Shown in pieces: positions 1-9,216 of a stretch of DNA of 64,000 nt. The stretch spans positions 1-64,000 of the forward strand of contig NZ_CAMFHB010000035.1 of the NCBI RefSeq assembly GCF_945952055.1, read 5' to 3'. The notes beneath the pieces are model-generated. The model did not search any database, had not been told where the DNA came from, and saw only the letters and a program-made list of their open reading frames with translations. This stretch comes from an uncultured Alsobacter sp. (GTDB lineage Bacteria; Pseudomonadota; Alphaproteobacteria; Rhizobiales; Beijerinckiaceae). The number at the start of each line of letters is the position of its first letter. Position 1 is the first letter of the stretch. Made by a program: the position numbers and the translations under genes.

Positions 1-1
1 G

Positions 2-1510
2 GCCGCCCCCGCGCGTCGCGAGCCGCTCGCGCCGCCGGCCATGCCGGTCGCCGCCGTCGCTCCCCCGGTGCTGTCCGCGCCGGCCGAGACCACGGCCGAC
101 GAGCTCGCCGCCGCCGTGGAGCCGATCGTCGCAGCCGCCGTCGCCGAGGCGCAGGCGAGCCAGACGATCGCGCTCGACCTTCCCCTGGAGCCGGGCACGG
201 GACGCCCGAACCCGGGCGAGGTTCCGGCGCCGGAGGTCGAGGCCGACACCGAGGCCGCCGCTCAGCCGGAAGCCAAGGGCGCGTCCAGCTTCATCGCCGC
301 CGCGCGCGAGGCCGCCCTTGCGGCCCAGACGTCTCGCCGCAGCCGGCGGGACCAGAAGGCGGCCGCCCGCCCCGCGCCGGCTTCGGCCGCCGAACCCAGC
401 AAGAGCGGCAGCCTCATCGAGCGCACGCGCCGGCCGATCCTGATCGGCCTTGCCGTCGTGGTCCTGGCTCTCGGCACGGCCCAGGTGCTGCGCACGGCTC
501 TCAACTCCGGCAACGAGCCGGCGCCGACGGGCGGCAAGCCCGCGAACGGCACGCCGGCTCCCGCAGCGCCCGAGCGCAGCTCCGATGCCGGCAAGACCGT
601 CGACGGCAACGACCCGGTGAGCACCGGCACGCTGCCGCAGGCATCCAGCCCGCAGCGCAACGTGCCGAAGGCGCCCTCCGTCCCGGCGCTCCCCCCCGGC
701 GCGTTGAACCCGGGCCCGGCCAGCGGGCAGAGCAGCGAGGTCACGCCCCCCAGGCTGACGCCGGACGCGGTCGCGTCGCTGGGCACCGCGCCCCAGCCGC
801 CCGGCGCCGCCATCGACCCCGCCCCGATGCCCGTGCCGCCGCTCGGCGACCTGGGCCGCGCCCTGCTGCCCACCGGCCTGCAGAAGGCCGCCACCTCCGG
901 CAATCCGGCCGCGGCCTACGAGGTCGGCGTCCGGCTCCAGGAGGGCAAGGGCATTCCGCGCGATCCCAAGCTGGCGGCCCGCTGGTTCGAACGCGCGGCC
1001 TCGATGGGCGTCGCCCCGGCCCAGTATCGTCTCGGCAGCATGTACGAGAAGGGCGTCGGGGTGACCGCCGACGCCGCCATCGCGCGCAGCTGGTACGAGA
1101 AGGCGGCCGTGAAGGGCAACGCCAAGGCCATGCACAATCTGGGCGTGCTCGCTGCCGACGGCGCGGGCGGCAAGCCCGACTACGTCGCGGCGGCCGCGTG
1201 GTTCCGCCAGGCCGCCGAACTCGGCGTCCGCGACAGCCAGTACAATCTCGCCATCCTCACCGCGCGCGGCCTCGGGATCGCGCAGAACCTGGCCGAATCC
1301 TACATGTGGTTCAGCCTGGCCGCGGCGCAGGGTGACGAGGACGCCGGGCGCAAGCGCGAGGACGTCGCGGCCCGCCTCGACGCCACCACGCTGGCCAACG
1401 CCAAGGCGGCGACGGACGGCTTCCGGCCCAAGACCCCCGACGTGAGCGCCAACGACGTGAGCCCGCCCCCGGGCGGCTGGGACGACAAGGGCAAGTCCGC
1501 CAAGAGCTGA
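2..1510 (+). CDS. Sel1-repeat membrane protein, C-terminal part (5' end outside window)
   Basis: The reading frame is open to the left edge, so this is probably the C-terminal part of a larger protein; the ATG at 41 is only the first one in the window. An Ala/Pro-rich low-complexity stretch is followed by one hydrophobic segment near residues 135-155 (counted from 41), a second Pro-rich linker, and then about four Sel1-like repeats (for example AAARWFERAAS-type and YEKGVGV) in the last 200 residues. Sel1 repeats are helical solenoids for protein contacts. One membrane span plus a repeat domain resembles the PodJ-like polarity and envelope proteins of Hyphomicrobiales, but that link is inferred from architecture only. 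Confidence 0.8.
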   Translation, partial: AAPARREPLAPPAMPVAAVAPPVLSAPAETTADELAAAVEPIVAAAVAEAQASQTIALDLPLEPGTGRPNPGEVPAPEVEADTEAAAQPEAKGASSFIAAAREAALAAQTSRRSRRDQKAAARPAPASAAEPSKSGSLIERTRRPILIGLAVVVLALGTAQVLRTALNSGNEPAPTGGKPANGTPAPAAPERSSDAGKTVDGNDPVSTGTLPQASSPQRNVPKAPSVPALPPGALNPGPASGQSSEVTPPRLTPDAVASLGTAPQPPGAAIDPAPMPVPPLGDLGRALLPTGLQKAATSGNPAAAYEVGVRLQEGKGIPRDPKLAARWFERAASMGVAPAQYRLGSMYEKGVGVTADAAIARSWYEKAAVKGNAKAMHNLGVLAADGAGGKPDYVAAAAWFRQAAELGVRDSQYNLAILTARGLGIAQNLAESYMWFSLAAAQGDEDAGRKREDVAARLDATTLANAKAATDGFRPKTPDVSANDVSPPPGGWDDKGKSAKS

Positions 1511-1695
1511 TCGGGCGAGCCGGCGCCGACGGCCCGGCGCGGCGGCCGGGCCACACCGGCCGCGTTCCGTCCGCTGCGGCGCCAGTCGATCGTTGACGCG
1601 GGCCGCACCTCTGCCCTTGATGCGTGCGGTCGCATGACTTGCGCTTGAGCAAACGCCCGAGGCGAGCATGCCCGGTCCCGGACGGAAGGGCTTGC

Positions 1696-2619
1696 GTGCA
1701 GATCTACCTGCCCATCGCCGAACTGCCCGTGAGCATCTTCCTGGTGCTTGGCCTGGGCGCGGCCGTGGGCTTCATCTCGGGCATGTTCGGCGTGGGCGGC
1801 GGGTTCCTGATGACCCCGCTGCTCATCTTCATCGGCATCCCGCCGGCCATCGCGGTGGCCACGGAATCCGCGCAGATCGCGGCGTCGTCGATGACCGGCG
1901 CGATCGCCTACTGGCGGCGCAGGGCGCTGGACGTGAAGCTCGGGACGGTGCTGCTCGTCGGCGGCATCGCGGGAACGGTCCTCGGCGTCTGGTTCTTCAA
2001 CGCCATGCGGCGGCTCGGCCAGCTCGAGCTCGTGATCGTCATCTCCTACGTGGTCCTGCTCGGCGCCGTGGGCGGGCTCATGCTCGTGGAGAGCCTGCGC
2101 GCGCTGATCTCGGCCCGGCGCGGCACGCCGCCGCCGCGGCGCGTCGGAGGGGCCCATCCCTGGTACTTCGGCCTGCCGTTGCGCATGCGGTTCCACCGCT
2201 CGAAGCTCTATCTCAGCGTCATCCCTCTCGCCGTGCTGGCCACGACGATCGGCTTCGCGGGCGCGGTGCTGGGCATCGGCGGCGGCTTCCTGATGGTGCC
2301 GGCGTTGATCTACCTGTTCCGCGTGCCGACGGCGGTGGTGGTGGGCACCTCGCTGTTCCAGATCCTGTTCACGATGGTCGCGGCGACCATCCTCCACGCC
2401 GTCACCAACCAGGCCGTCGACATCGTGCTCGCGCTGCTGCTGGTGGTGGGCGGCGTGTGCGGGGCACAGTTCGGCGCCCGCGCGGGCAAGAACGTCAAGG
2501 GCGAGCATTTCCGGCTGATGCTGGCCCTGATCGTGCTGGCCGTCGGAATCCGCTTCGCCAGCGACATCGCCCTTCCGCCCGAGGAGCGTTTCTCGCTCGG
2601 CGTGATGGAGGTGCGCTGA
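1696..2619 (+). CDS. TauE/SafE family membrane exporter
   Basis: About 307 aa of strongly hydrophobic sequence in two related halves, each with a Gly-rich motif (SGMFGVGGGFLMTP near the N-terminus and GAVLGIGGGFLMVPAL in the second half). This duplicated motif is the signature of the TauE/SafE (DUF81) family, inner-membrane transporters linked to sulfite or other sulfur-anion export. The GTG at 1696 is preferred over the GTG at 1624 because it has a GGAAGG ribosome site at suitable spacing and the protein then begins MQIYLP, close to the first membrane segment. The stop overlaps the next start (TGATG), so the two genes are probably co-translated. Confidence 0.9.
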   Translation: MQIYLPIAELPVSIFLVLGLGAAVGFISGMFGVGGGFLMTPLLIFIGIPPAIAVATESAQIAASSMTGAIAYWRRRALDVKLGTVLLVGGIAGTVLGVWFFNAMRRLGQLELVIVISYVVLLGAVGGLMLVESLRALISARRGTPPPRRVGGAHPWYFGLPLRMRFHRSKLYLSVIPLAVLATTIGFAGAVLGIGGGFLMVPALIYLFRVPTAVVVGTSLFQILFTMVAATILHAVTNQAVDIVLALLLVVGGVCGAQFGARAGKNVKGEHFRLMLALIVLAVGIRFASDIALPPEERFSLGVMEVR

Positions 2620-3374
2620 TGGGCCGGGCCGCGGCGCTGGCGATCATCGCCGTCCTGGCGGCGCAACCGGCCCGCGCCGAAGGCCTCGTGCTGTCCCTCT
2701 CCAGCCATCGCGTGCAGATCACTCAGACCTATACGGGCGCCGAGCTGGTGATCTTCGGCGCCATCATGCGCGATGCCAGCAGTGCCGGCCGGCAGGGCCG
2801 CTACGACGTGGTCGTGACGGCCAGCGGGCCGAAGGGATCGACGGTCGTCCGGGAGAAGGTACGGACAGGCCCGATCTGGGCCAACCTGTCGCAGCGCAAG
2901 TTCGTCAACGTGCCCGCCACGCTGGCCGTCCTGGCCACGCGCGAGATCGACGAGGTGGCGGAGCCGATCCTGCGGACGCGCTACGGCCTGGGACTGGACG
3001 CGCTCATCGTGCGTTCGGGGCCCGACCAGGTCGAGGACGCGCCGTTCCGCGAGGCGTTGATCCGGCTCAAGCAGGAGGCCGGCCTCTACGTGGAGGACGG
3101 GCGCGGGGTGACCTTCATCACGCCCGGTCTCTTTCGCGCCACGGTGCCGGTTCCCGCGACTGCGCCCGTGGGAACCTACGACGTCACCGTCGCGCTGCTG
3201 TCCGAAGGCGTCCAACTCGCCAGGGAGTCCACCCATTTCGAAGTGACCAAGGTCGGCTTCGAGCAGGCGCTCGCCCAGGCCGCCCGCACGAGGGCGTGGC
3301 TTTATGGCCTGTTGACGGCCAGCATGGCACTGCTCTTCGGGTGGATGGCCACCATCATCTTCCGGCGTGACTGA
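2619..3374 (+). CDS. TIGR02186 family exported/membrane protein
   Basis: A 251-aa protein with an N-terminal signal segment (ALAIIAVLAAQPARA) and a C-terminal membrane anchor (LLTASMALLFGWMATIIF). The body is beta-rich. It matches the TIGR02186 family, which is commonly found directly behind TauE/SafE exporters as it is here. The function is unknown; the topology suggests a periplasmic domain tethered at its C-terminus, perhaps a partner of the exporter. The longer ORF starting at 1668 is out-of-frame read-through over the exporter gene. Confidence 0.85.
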   Translation: MGRAAALAIIAVLAAQPARAEGLVLSLSSHRVQITQTYTGAELVIFGAIMRDASSAGRQGRYDVVVTASGPKGSTVVREKVRTGPIWANLSQRKFVNVPATLAVLATREIDEVAEPILRTRYGLGLDALIVRSGPDQVEDAPFREALIRLKQEAGLYVEDGRGVTFITPGLFRATVPVPATAPVGTYDVTVALLSEGVQLARESTHFEVTKVGFEQALAQAARTRAWLYGLLTASMALLFGWMATIIFRRD

Positions 3375-3394
3375 CGCCCAGCACGGAACAGGAC

Positions 3395-3892
3395 ATGACC
3401 CACGACACGCACCAGCATGCCGCCGCCGACGATCCCCGCGCGATTCCGCTCCCGGCGCTCCTTCTCGGGGCAGGAGGCGTCCTCCCCTTCGCGACGCTGG
3501 CGGTGGCCGCGCTGCTCGGCCTCGAATGGCGCTACGGCTTCGCACCGGGATCGGCACGCACCGGCCTGATCTGCTACGGCGCGGTGATCCTGTCCTTCCT
3601 CGGTGGCGTACGCTGGGGCCTGGCGCTGAAGCACGGTGCCGAGCACCAGACCGGCCTGCTGGTGGTTTCGGTGCTGCCCTCGCTCGCCGCCTGGCTGGCG
3701 CTGCTGCTGCCACGCCCCCACGACCTGACCTTGCTGATCGCCTGCTATCTCGCCCTCGCGGTCGCCGACTTCGCGATGGTACGGCGCGGCCACGCCCCGG
3801 CCTGGTACGCCACGCTGCGCCTGTTGCTCACGGCCGCGGTCGTTCTGGTGCTGATCGTGGCGCTGGCGTTCCTGCCGTTCGAGCCCGAGTGA
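3395..3892 (+). CDS. DUF3429 family membrane protein
   Basis: A 165-aa protein with five hydrophobic segments and the central motif FLGGVRWG, which is typical of DUF3429. Members are small inner-membrane proteins of unknown function in Proteobacteria. It lies 20 bp behind the TIGR02186 gene on the same strand and may share its transcript. The alternative frame 3367-3930 is Arg/Pro-rich and is a shadow. Confidence 0.85.
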   Translation: MTHDTHQHAAADDPRAIPLPALLLGAGGVLPFATLAVAALLGLEWRYGFAPGSARTGLICYGAVILSFLGGVRWGLALKHGAEHQTGLLVVSVLPSLAAWLALLLPRPHDLTLLIACYLALAVADFAMVRRGHAPAWYATLRLLLTAAVVLVLIVALAFLPFEPE

Positions 3893-3981
3893 GCCCATTG
3901 GACCGGCAGGACGCGATGGCGGCGGTATGAATTTATCCTACCAGATGCTACAGTGATCCAACGGAGTAGCTGGCATATCCG

Positions 3982-4256
3982 ATGTAACGAAAAGAAGCTT
4001 CAGCCTGCCGGTTGAGCATGCGGATTTCATCGATCGTCTCGTCGCAACGGGAGCTTACGCCTCCGGAAGCGAAGTCGTGCGTGCAGGCCTGCGGGCGCTG
4101 CAGGAACGCGACGCTGCCGTCGAGAGATGGCTGGCGGCAGAGGTGGCCACCGCGTTCGACTTGACCAAAGCCGATCCGTCGCGGACCTGCCAGGCAAGCG
4201 AAGTGTTCAACAGCGTCCGTGCGCTGCACGCCAAGCGTCTGACGTCCGGGACATGA
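3982..4256 (+). pseudogene. ParD-type antitoxin remnant (start codon followed directly by stop)
   Basis: The frame ending at the TGA at 4254-4256 encodes a ParD-like antitoxin: a short beta strand (KRSFSLP), the ribbon-helix-helix core with VATGAYASGSEVVRAGL, and an acidic C-terminal tail. The only reasonable ATG (3982) is followed at once by TAA, and no ATG, GTG or TTG lies in the antitoxin frame upstream of the domain. Adding one base to codon 2 would give M-x-T-K-R-S-F, so a 1-bp deletion is the simplest explanation. No ParE toxin gene follows: the next ATG opens only 11 codons before a stop. It was missed by the ORF track because it lacks a start. Confidence 0.7.
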
Positions 4257-4300
4257 GGTCGAGGACCGTCGACGACCTGCTGGGGTAGCCGTGCCGCCGG

Positions 4301-4987
4301 TCAATCCGGCGAAAGCTGGTGACCTGCCACGGCGTAGACACGGCCTGCCCCCAGCATGTGGGCGGTGAAGCGGCGGCCGGCGAAGAGGGGCGAGAAGGCG
4401 CCGTCCAGCACGTTGAGGCCTCCGGCATAAGTTCCGAAAGCCGGCATCACGCAGCGCCGGCCGTCGGACACGAAGCAGCGCCGGCGCACCGCCCTGCCGC
4501 GAAGCCGCACCTTGCCGGCAGGATGGAGATGGCCCGCGATTTCCGGGCCCGTCTCGCCAGGACGCGGCTCATGCCGCAGCATCACGCCCCCCAGCGCCAG
4601 CTCGGCCGCCACCGTGCCGCCGAGTGCCGGAACGGGGTCGGGATCGTGGTTGCCGGTCAGCCAGATCCAGTCGCGGCCGGCCTGAAGCCCGGCCAGGGTG
4701 GCGAGATCGTCCTGCGCGATGCGCGCGGCCGCGCCGCGGTCATGCAGCGTGTCGCCCAGCGCGACCACCAGGCGTGGCTGCCAGCGCCGCACGGCCTGCG
4801 CCAGCAGGGCCAGCGTCGCGCGACTGTCGTAGGGTGGCAGGAGCATGCCGCGCGCGGCATAGGCCGACCCCTTCTCCAGATGCAGGTCGGCGACGAGCAG
4901 GACGCGCTCGTCCGCATCCACCAGCGCGCCGCAGGCATCGGCGACGAACGCCAGCGGCCCGACGGCAAGCGACGTCGTCGCGGCCAT
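4301..4987 (-). CDS. pdeM: Ligase-associated DNA damage response endonuclease PdeM (metallophosphatase)
   Basis: A 228-aa calcineurin-like metallophosphoesterase. The metal-binding motifs are visible in order: DLHLEKGSA, GDTLHDRG, GNHDPDP and GHLHP. In bacteria this subfamily (ligase-associated PdeM) occurs with an Lhr-type helicase, an MBL-fold exonuclease and an ATP-dependent DNA ligase, all four of which are present within 8 kb here. It starts 32 bp behind the helicase stop on the same strand, so lhr-pdeM is an operon. The ATG at 4987 is chosen because it gives MAATTSLAV and removes the low-quality N-terminal extension of the ORF-track entry. Confidence 0.92.
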   Translation of the reverse strand: MAATTSLAVGPLAFVADACGALVDADERVLLVADLHLEKGSAYAARGMLLPPYDSRATLALLAQAVRRWQPRLVVALGDTLHDRGAAARIAQDDLATLAGLQAGRDWIWLTGNHDPDPVPALGGTVAAELALGGVMLRHEPRPGETGPEIAGHLHPAGKVRLRGRAVRRRCFVSDGRRCVMPAFGTYAGGLNVLDGAFSPLFAGRRFTAHMLGAGRVYAVAGHQLSPD

Positions 4988-5019
4988 CGCCTCGTCCTCC
5001 GCTCTCTCCGGTGCCGCGC

Positions 5020-7551
5020 TCACGCCAGGGCCTCTTCGAACAATTGCGCCTCGGCCTGCGCGAGGATCTCCTCGGCCGCCTCGCCATAGACCGCCTCGCG
5101 CCCGATCTCCAGAAGCACGGAGACGGCCAGCGGCGACACGTGGTCGAGGTTCTTGTGCACGATTCGCCCCCGGATGCGGGAGAGGCAATCGGCGAGCCGC
5201 CGCAGGTCGAGGAGACCCGTGGCCGCATCGGCACGCGTCGCCTCGAGCAGGACGTGGTCGGGCTCGTGCCGGCGCAGCACGTCGTAGACGAGGTCGGTGG
5301 ACATGGTGACCTGCCGGCCGGTTTTCTCCTGCCCTGGAAAGCGGCGCTCGATGAGGCCGGCGATGATGGCGCAATGGCGGAAGGTCCGCTTCATCAGCGA
5401 CGATTCGGCCAGCCACTCCTCCAGGTCGTCGCCCAGCATGTCCTGCGAGAACAGGCCGTCGAGCGTGAGGCGTCCCTGCGCCAGCGCGGCGCCGATGTCG
5501 GCGAGGCCCCAGACACCGAGGCCGTAGTCGGTGACCACGAAGCCAAGCGGCTTCAGGCGCGCCCGCTCGAGCCGCCGGGTGATCAGCATGCCGAGCGTCT
5601 GGTGCGCCAGCCGGCCCTCGAAGGGATAGGCCACCATGTAATAGCGACCTGACCGCGGGAAGGTCTCGACCAGCATCTCGTCGCGCCGCGGCAGCACCGA
5701 CTTGCGCCGCTGCGTCTCCAGCCAGTCGGCGACCCCGCCCGGGATCCGCCCCCATACGGCCGGATCGGCCAGCATCCCCCGCACCCGCTCGGCCAGAAAG
5801 GTGGAGAGGGGGAACTTCCCGCCGGCATAGGACGGGATCTTCGGATCCGTGCCCGGCGAGGTGCGCGACACGATCACGTCGGTTTCGGCGATCGCTTCGA
5901 AGCGCAGGACCTCGCCGGCGAACACGAAGGTGTCGCCGGGCAGGAGCGTCTCGGCGAAATACTCCTCCACCTCCCCCAGCACCCGGCCGCCGCGCACCGG
6001 CGCTCCCGGCGATCCCGGCGCGCTGCGGCGGATGCGCCCGAGGCGCACCTTGAGCATGGGCTCCTCGACGATGGTGCCGACGTTCATGCGGTACTGCTGC
6101 GCGATGCGTGGATTGGCCACGCGCCAGAGCCCGTCCTTGCCCTCGCGGATCTTGGCGAAGCGCTCGTAGGTGGCCAGCGCGTAGCCGCCGGTCGCCACGA
6201 AGCGCACGACCCGGTCGAAGGTCTCGCGCGGCAGCCAGCCATAGGGGGCGGCCGACACGACCTCGGCATAGAGAGCGTCGATGGAAAAGCCCCCCGCACA
6301 GGCCATGCCGAGAACGTGCTGGGCGAGGACGTCGAGCGCGCCCTTGCGCGCCTCCGGTGTGTCCTGCGCCGCGTCCGCCACGGCTTCGAGAGCCGCCCGG
6401 CACTCCATGACTTCGAAGCGGTTGGCCGGCACGAGAATGGCCTGCGAGGCCTCGTCGAGCCGATGGTTCGAGCGCCCGATGCGCTGCATGAGCCGGCTCG
6501 CACCCTTGGGCGCGCCGACGTTCACGACGAGGTCCACGTCGCCCCAGTCGATGCCGAGATCCAGCGTGGACGTGCAGACCACGGCCCGCAGCGCGCCCGA
6601 CGTCATCGCCGCCTCAACCTTGCGACGCTGGCCGACGTCGAGCGACCCGTGGTGCAGCGCGATCGGCAGGCCTTCGTCGTTGATGCGCCAGAGCTCCTGG
6701 AACACGAACTCGGCCTGCATGCGCGTGTTGACGAAGATCAGCGTCGTGCGGTGGGCGAGGATCGCGTTGTAGATCGGCTTCATGGCGTGCAGCGCCGTGT
6801 GCCCGGCGAGCGGCAGACGATTGGCCGCCTCCATGATGCGGATGTCGGCGCGGGCCCCGCCCCGCACCACCACATGGGCCGCCATGGCGGGTCCGATCGT
6901 TCCGTCGGGGCGAAGCTGCTGCGGCACGAGGAAGCGGCGCAGGTCGTCCGGTTCGCGCACCGTGGCCGACAGGCCGATCGCCGACAGGCCGGGCGCGAGG
7001 CGATGCAGGCGCGCCAGCCCGAGGGCGAGCAGATCGCCGCGCTTCGACGTGACGAGGGCATGGAGTTCGTCGAGCACGACGCGCTTCAGGCCGGAAAAGA
7101 ACTCCTCCGCCTCGCGGTGGGCCAGGAGGAGGGCGAGTTGCTCGGGCGTCGTGAGCAGGATGTGCGGCGGGCGCTCCATCTGCCGCGTGCGCTTGTGGGC
7201 CGGCGTGTCGCCGGTCCGAGTCTCGATGCGAAGCCCCAGCTCCATCTCGGCCGCAGGCATGTCCAGGTTGCGCGCGACATCGACGGCGAGCGCCTTCAGC
7301 GGAGAGATGTAGAGCGTGTGCAGGCCCTTGGGGGGCTGGCCCTCGGCGAGGTCGACGAGGCTCGGCAGAAACCCCGCGAGCGTCTTGCCGGCCCCGGTCG
7401 GCGCGTCGAGCAGCACCGATTGCCCCTGCCGGGCAAGGGCCAGCAGGTCGAGCTGGTGCCGCCGTGGGGTCCATCCACGCCCGGCGAACCACTGCGCGAA
7501 GCGCGGCGGCAGGACGTCCGGTGGCGGGGAAGTGTCGTCGATCACGCTCAC
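5020..7551 (-). CDS. Ligase-associated DNA damage response DEXH-box helicase (Lhr type)
   Basis: An 843-aa superfamily 2 helicase. Walker A is DAPTGAGKT near residue 50 and the Walker B/DEXH motif is DELH near residue 150. SATVREP and QRIGRSNH match motifs III and VI, and an Lhr-core winged-helix and Lhr-specific C-terminal half follow. The family unwinds DNA 3'-5' and is tied by gene order to an ATP-dependent ligase. It is the first gene of an lhr-pdeM operon and is transcribed away from the exonuclease-ligase pair. Confidence 0.93.
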   Translation of the reverse strand: MSVIDDTSPPPDVLPPRFAQWFAGRGWTPRRHQLDLLALARQGQSVLLDAPTGAGKTLAGFLPSLVDLAEGQPPKGLHTLYISPLKALAVDVARNLDMPAAEMELGLRIETRTGDTPAHKRTRQMERPPHILLTTPEQLALLLAHREAEEFFSGLKRVVLDELHALVTSKRGDLLALGLARLHRLAPGLSAIGLSATVREPDDLRRFLVPQQLRPDGTIGPAMAAHVVVRGGARADIRIMEAANRLPLAGHTALHAMKPIYNAILAHRTTLIFVNTRMQAEFVFQELWRINDEGLPIALHHGSLDVGQRRKVEAAMTSGALRAVVCTSTLDLGIDWGDVDLVVNVGAPKGASRLMQRIGRSNHRLDEASQAILVPANRFEVMECRAALEAVADAAQDTPEARKGALDVLAQHVLGMACAGGFSIDALYAEVVSAAPYGWLPRETFDRVVRFVATGGYALATYERFAKIREGKDGLWRVANPRIAQQYRMNVGTIVEEPMLKVRLGRIRRSAPGSPGAPVRGGRVLGEVEEYFAETLLPGDTFVFAGEVLRFEAIAETDVIVSRTSPGTDPKIPSYAGGKFPLSTFLAERVRGMLADPAVWGRIPGGVADWLETQRRKSVLPRRDEMLVETFPRSGRYYMVAYPFEGRLAHQTLGMLITRRLERARLKPLGFVVTDYGLGVWGLADIGAALAQGRLTLDGLFSQDMLGDDLEEWLAESSLMKRTFRHCAIIAGLIERRFPGQEKTGRQVTMSTDLVYDVLRRHEPDHVLLEATRADAATGLLDLRRLADCLSRIRGRIVHKNLDHVSPLAVSVLLEIGREAVYGEAAEEILAQAEAQLFEEALA

Positions 7552-7673
7552 GGTCCAGAGCTAACGCATGCGGCCAGAAGGTGGAATCCGGCTTGGCGAG
7601 GAAAAGAGGCTGCTGAGGCCGAAAAGTGTCGGTGCCGCGCGGGAGCGCGACAAGGGGACGCGGAGAGGCCCGC

Positions 7674-8621
7674 TCAGGAGCGCCGGCAGACGACCACGAG
7701 GCTCGGCAGCGGCTCGCCGCGCTCGCGCCGCTCCCAGGTCCGGACGCAGCGGATCACCGGCAGCCCGTGCGCGGCGCCGAGCGCGCGTAGCCGGTTTTCG
7801 CCGTGGCGAAAGCGCAGGTCGGCGCCGACCCCGATCCCGTCCTCCGGCTCCTCGCCCGGCGCAAAGGTCTGGCTGGTGAAGGCGAAGTGGCCGCCCTGCT
7901 TCAGCGCCGCCGCGACCTTGGCGAACAGCCCGTCCGGATCCCCCACATAGACGAGCACGTCCGCCGCCGTCACCAGGTCCAGCGAGGCCGCGGGTTCGCG
8001 GCCCAGCACGTCGAAGAGGCTCGCGGCCTCGACCCTGTCGTAGATGCCGCGGCGGTCGGCGGCGGCCACCATGACCGGCGAGAGGTCGCAGCCCCCGAGC
8101 CAGGACGCGCGGGCACGGATGGCCTCGCCCATGAGCCCGGTTCCGCAGCCCAGGTCGAGGACGCGCAGGCCGGAGCCCGGGGCACCGACTGCGTCCAGGG
8201 CGTCCACGATCAGCGACGGTCCGCGGTAGTCCAGATGCCGGGTGAGATGCCGCTCGAAGCGCGGCGCGTAGTCGTCGAAGAGGCTCGCGACATAGGCATC
8301 GGTCATCGCCTGCCCCGGGGAGCCCTGGCCGAGGCGGGCGAGCCGCGGCCCGACGCCCAGCCGATCGGCGGCATCGAGCACCAGGCAGCGACGAAAGGCC
8401 TCCACCGCGCCCGCGCGATCGCCGGACGCCTCCCGCGCATCGCCCAGCCCGAGCCAGATCGGGGCCCATCCGGGCACGATCTCCGCCGCCTGCTCGAAGA
8501 GGTCGATCGCCTCGGCGGCGGCACCGTCCTTCAGGGCGGCCATCGCCCAGGCATAGCGGCGATCGGCCGCGAGATCGCCCGAACTGCGCAGGGTGGCTGG
8601 AAACGGGCTGTGGTCATCCAT
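7674..8621 (-). CDS. TPR-containing class I SAM-dependent methyltransferase
   Basis: A 315-aa protein. The first 90 residues are a TPR-like helical region (AIDLFEQAAEIVPGWAPIW). A Rossmann methyltransferase domain follows, with motif I VLDLGCGTGLMG and the acidic residue of motif II in LGGCDLSPVM. Related proteins include predicted protein or small-molecule methyltransferases, and no substrate can be read from sequence. It sits between the two halves of the ligase-associated repair set but has no known link to it. Confidence 0.85.
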   Translation of the reverse strand: MDDHSPFPATLRSSGDLAADRRYAWAMAALKDGAAAEAIDLFEQAAEIVPGWAPIWLGLGDAREASGDRAGAVEAFRRCLVLDAADRLGVGPRLARLGQGSPGQAMTDAYVASLFDDYAPRFERHLTRHLDYRGPSLIVDALDAVGAPGSGLRVLDLGCGTGLMGEAIRARASWLGGCDLSPVMVAAADRRGIYDRVEAASLFDVLGREPAASLDLVTAADVLVYVGDPDGLFAKVAAALKQGGHFAFTSQTFAPGEEPEDGIGVGADLRFRHGENRLRALGAAHGLPVIRCVRTWERRERGEPLPSLVVVCRRS

Positions 8622-8679
8622 CCCCTAGCCCTGCCTGCGCGCCGGCCTGCTGGCAAGAGAAAGCGGGGCCGCCGAGGCC

Positions 8680-8697
8680 ATGTGCGGTTTCGCACAT
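8680..8697. promoter_or_regulatory. Perfect 7-bp inverted repeat between divergent genes
   Basis: ATGTGCG-GTTT-CGCACAT lies in the intergenic region between the methyltransferase (minus strand) and the Gly/Tyr-rich protein (plus strand). It may be an operator or a 5' hairpin of the plus-strand transcript. No regulator is assigned. Confidence 0.35.
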
Positions 8698-8775
8698 ACG
8701 CCCGGCGCGATGAGGCGCATGGTGACACCCATGCCGGACGCCACTCCGGACAACAGCTCGCAAAGGGAGCCCGTC

Positions 8776-9105
8776 ATGACCACGATTTCGCTGTCGCGCC
8801 GCCTGACCGCCTCGGCCGTTGCCGCCGTGGCTCTCGCGGGTGTCGCCCTCGCCTCCTCCACCTCCGCGGAAGCCGGCTACCGGTATGGCTATGGCTACGG
8901 TGGCGGCGCGGTGGCGGCCGGCATCGTCGGCGGCCTGGCGCTCGGCGCCATCGCGGCCTCGGCGGCCCGCCCGGCCTATTACGGCCCCGGCTATTACGCA
9001 CCGGCCTACTATGCGGGTCCGGCCTATCCGTCCTGCTACGTCGTGCGGCACCGCGTGATGACCCCCTACGGCTGGCGCCGGGTCCGCGAAACCGTCTGCG
9101 ACTGA
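8776..9105 (+). CDS. Small exported Gly/Tyr/Ala-rich protein
   Basis: A 109-aa protein with a clear Sec signal peptide (LTASAVAAVALAGVALASSTSAEA). The mature part has a Tyr-Gly run (YRYGYGYGGG), a Gly/Ala-rich hydrophobic patch, a Tyr/Pro-rich segment, and a conserved-looking C-terminus with two Cys (PSCYVVRHRVMT, RETVCD). Similar short exported proteins are frequent in Hyphomicrobiales and are of unknown function. The ATG at 8776 has a good AAGGGAG ribosome site; the longer ORF from 8680 adds no convincing sequence. Confidence 0.8.
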   Translation: MTTISLSRRLTASAVAAVALAGVALASSTSAEAGYRYGYGYGGGAVAAGIVGGLALGAIAASAARPAYYGPGYYAPAYYAGPAYPSCYVVRHRVMTPYGWRRVRETVCD

Positions 9106-9162
9106 GCCAGTTATCCCTCCAGACTTCGCGTTGCGTCTTCCTCCCCTCCGCAACGCCCAACT

Positions 9163-9190
9163 GGGCCCCGCCACCCGCGGGGCCCTTTTT
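9163..9190 (+). terminator. Rho-independent terminator
   Basis: GGGCCCCGC, a 5-base loop and GCGGGGCCC form a perfect 9-bp stem followed by TTTTT. It lies 57 bp behind the Gly/Tyr-rich gene and just ahead of the exonuclease start, so it insulates the repair genes from upstream transcription. Confidence 0.9.
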
Positions 9191-9216
9191 GTTGGCACCG
9201 CGCTTTGTCACGGGGC

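Noticed and set aside
1300-2508. 402-aa minus ORF opposite TauE/SafE
   Set aside because: His/Arg/Asp-rich low-complexity translation typical of antisense frames in high-GC DNA; the plus strand carries a real membrane protein.
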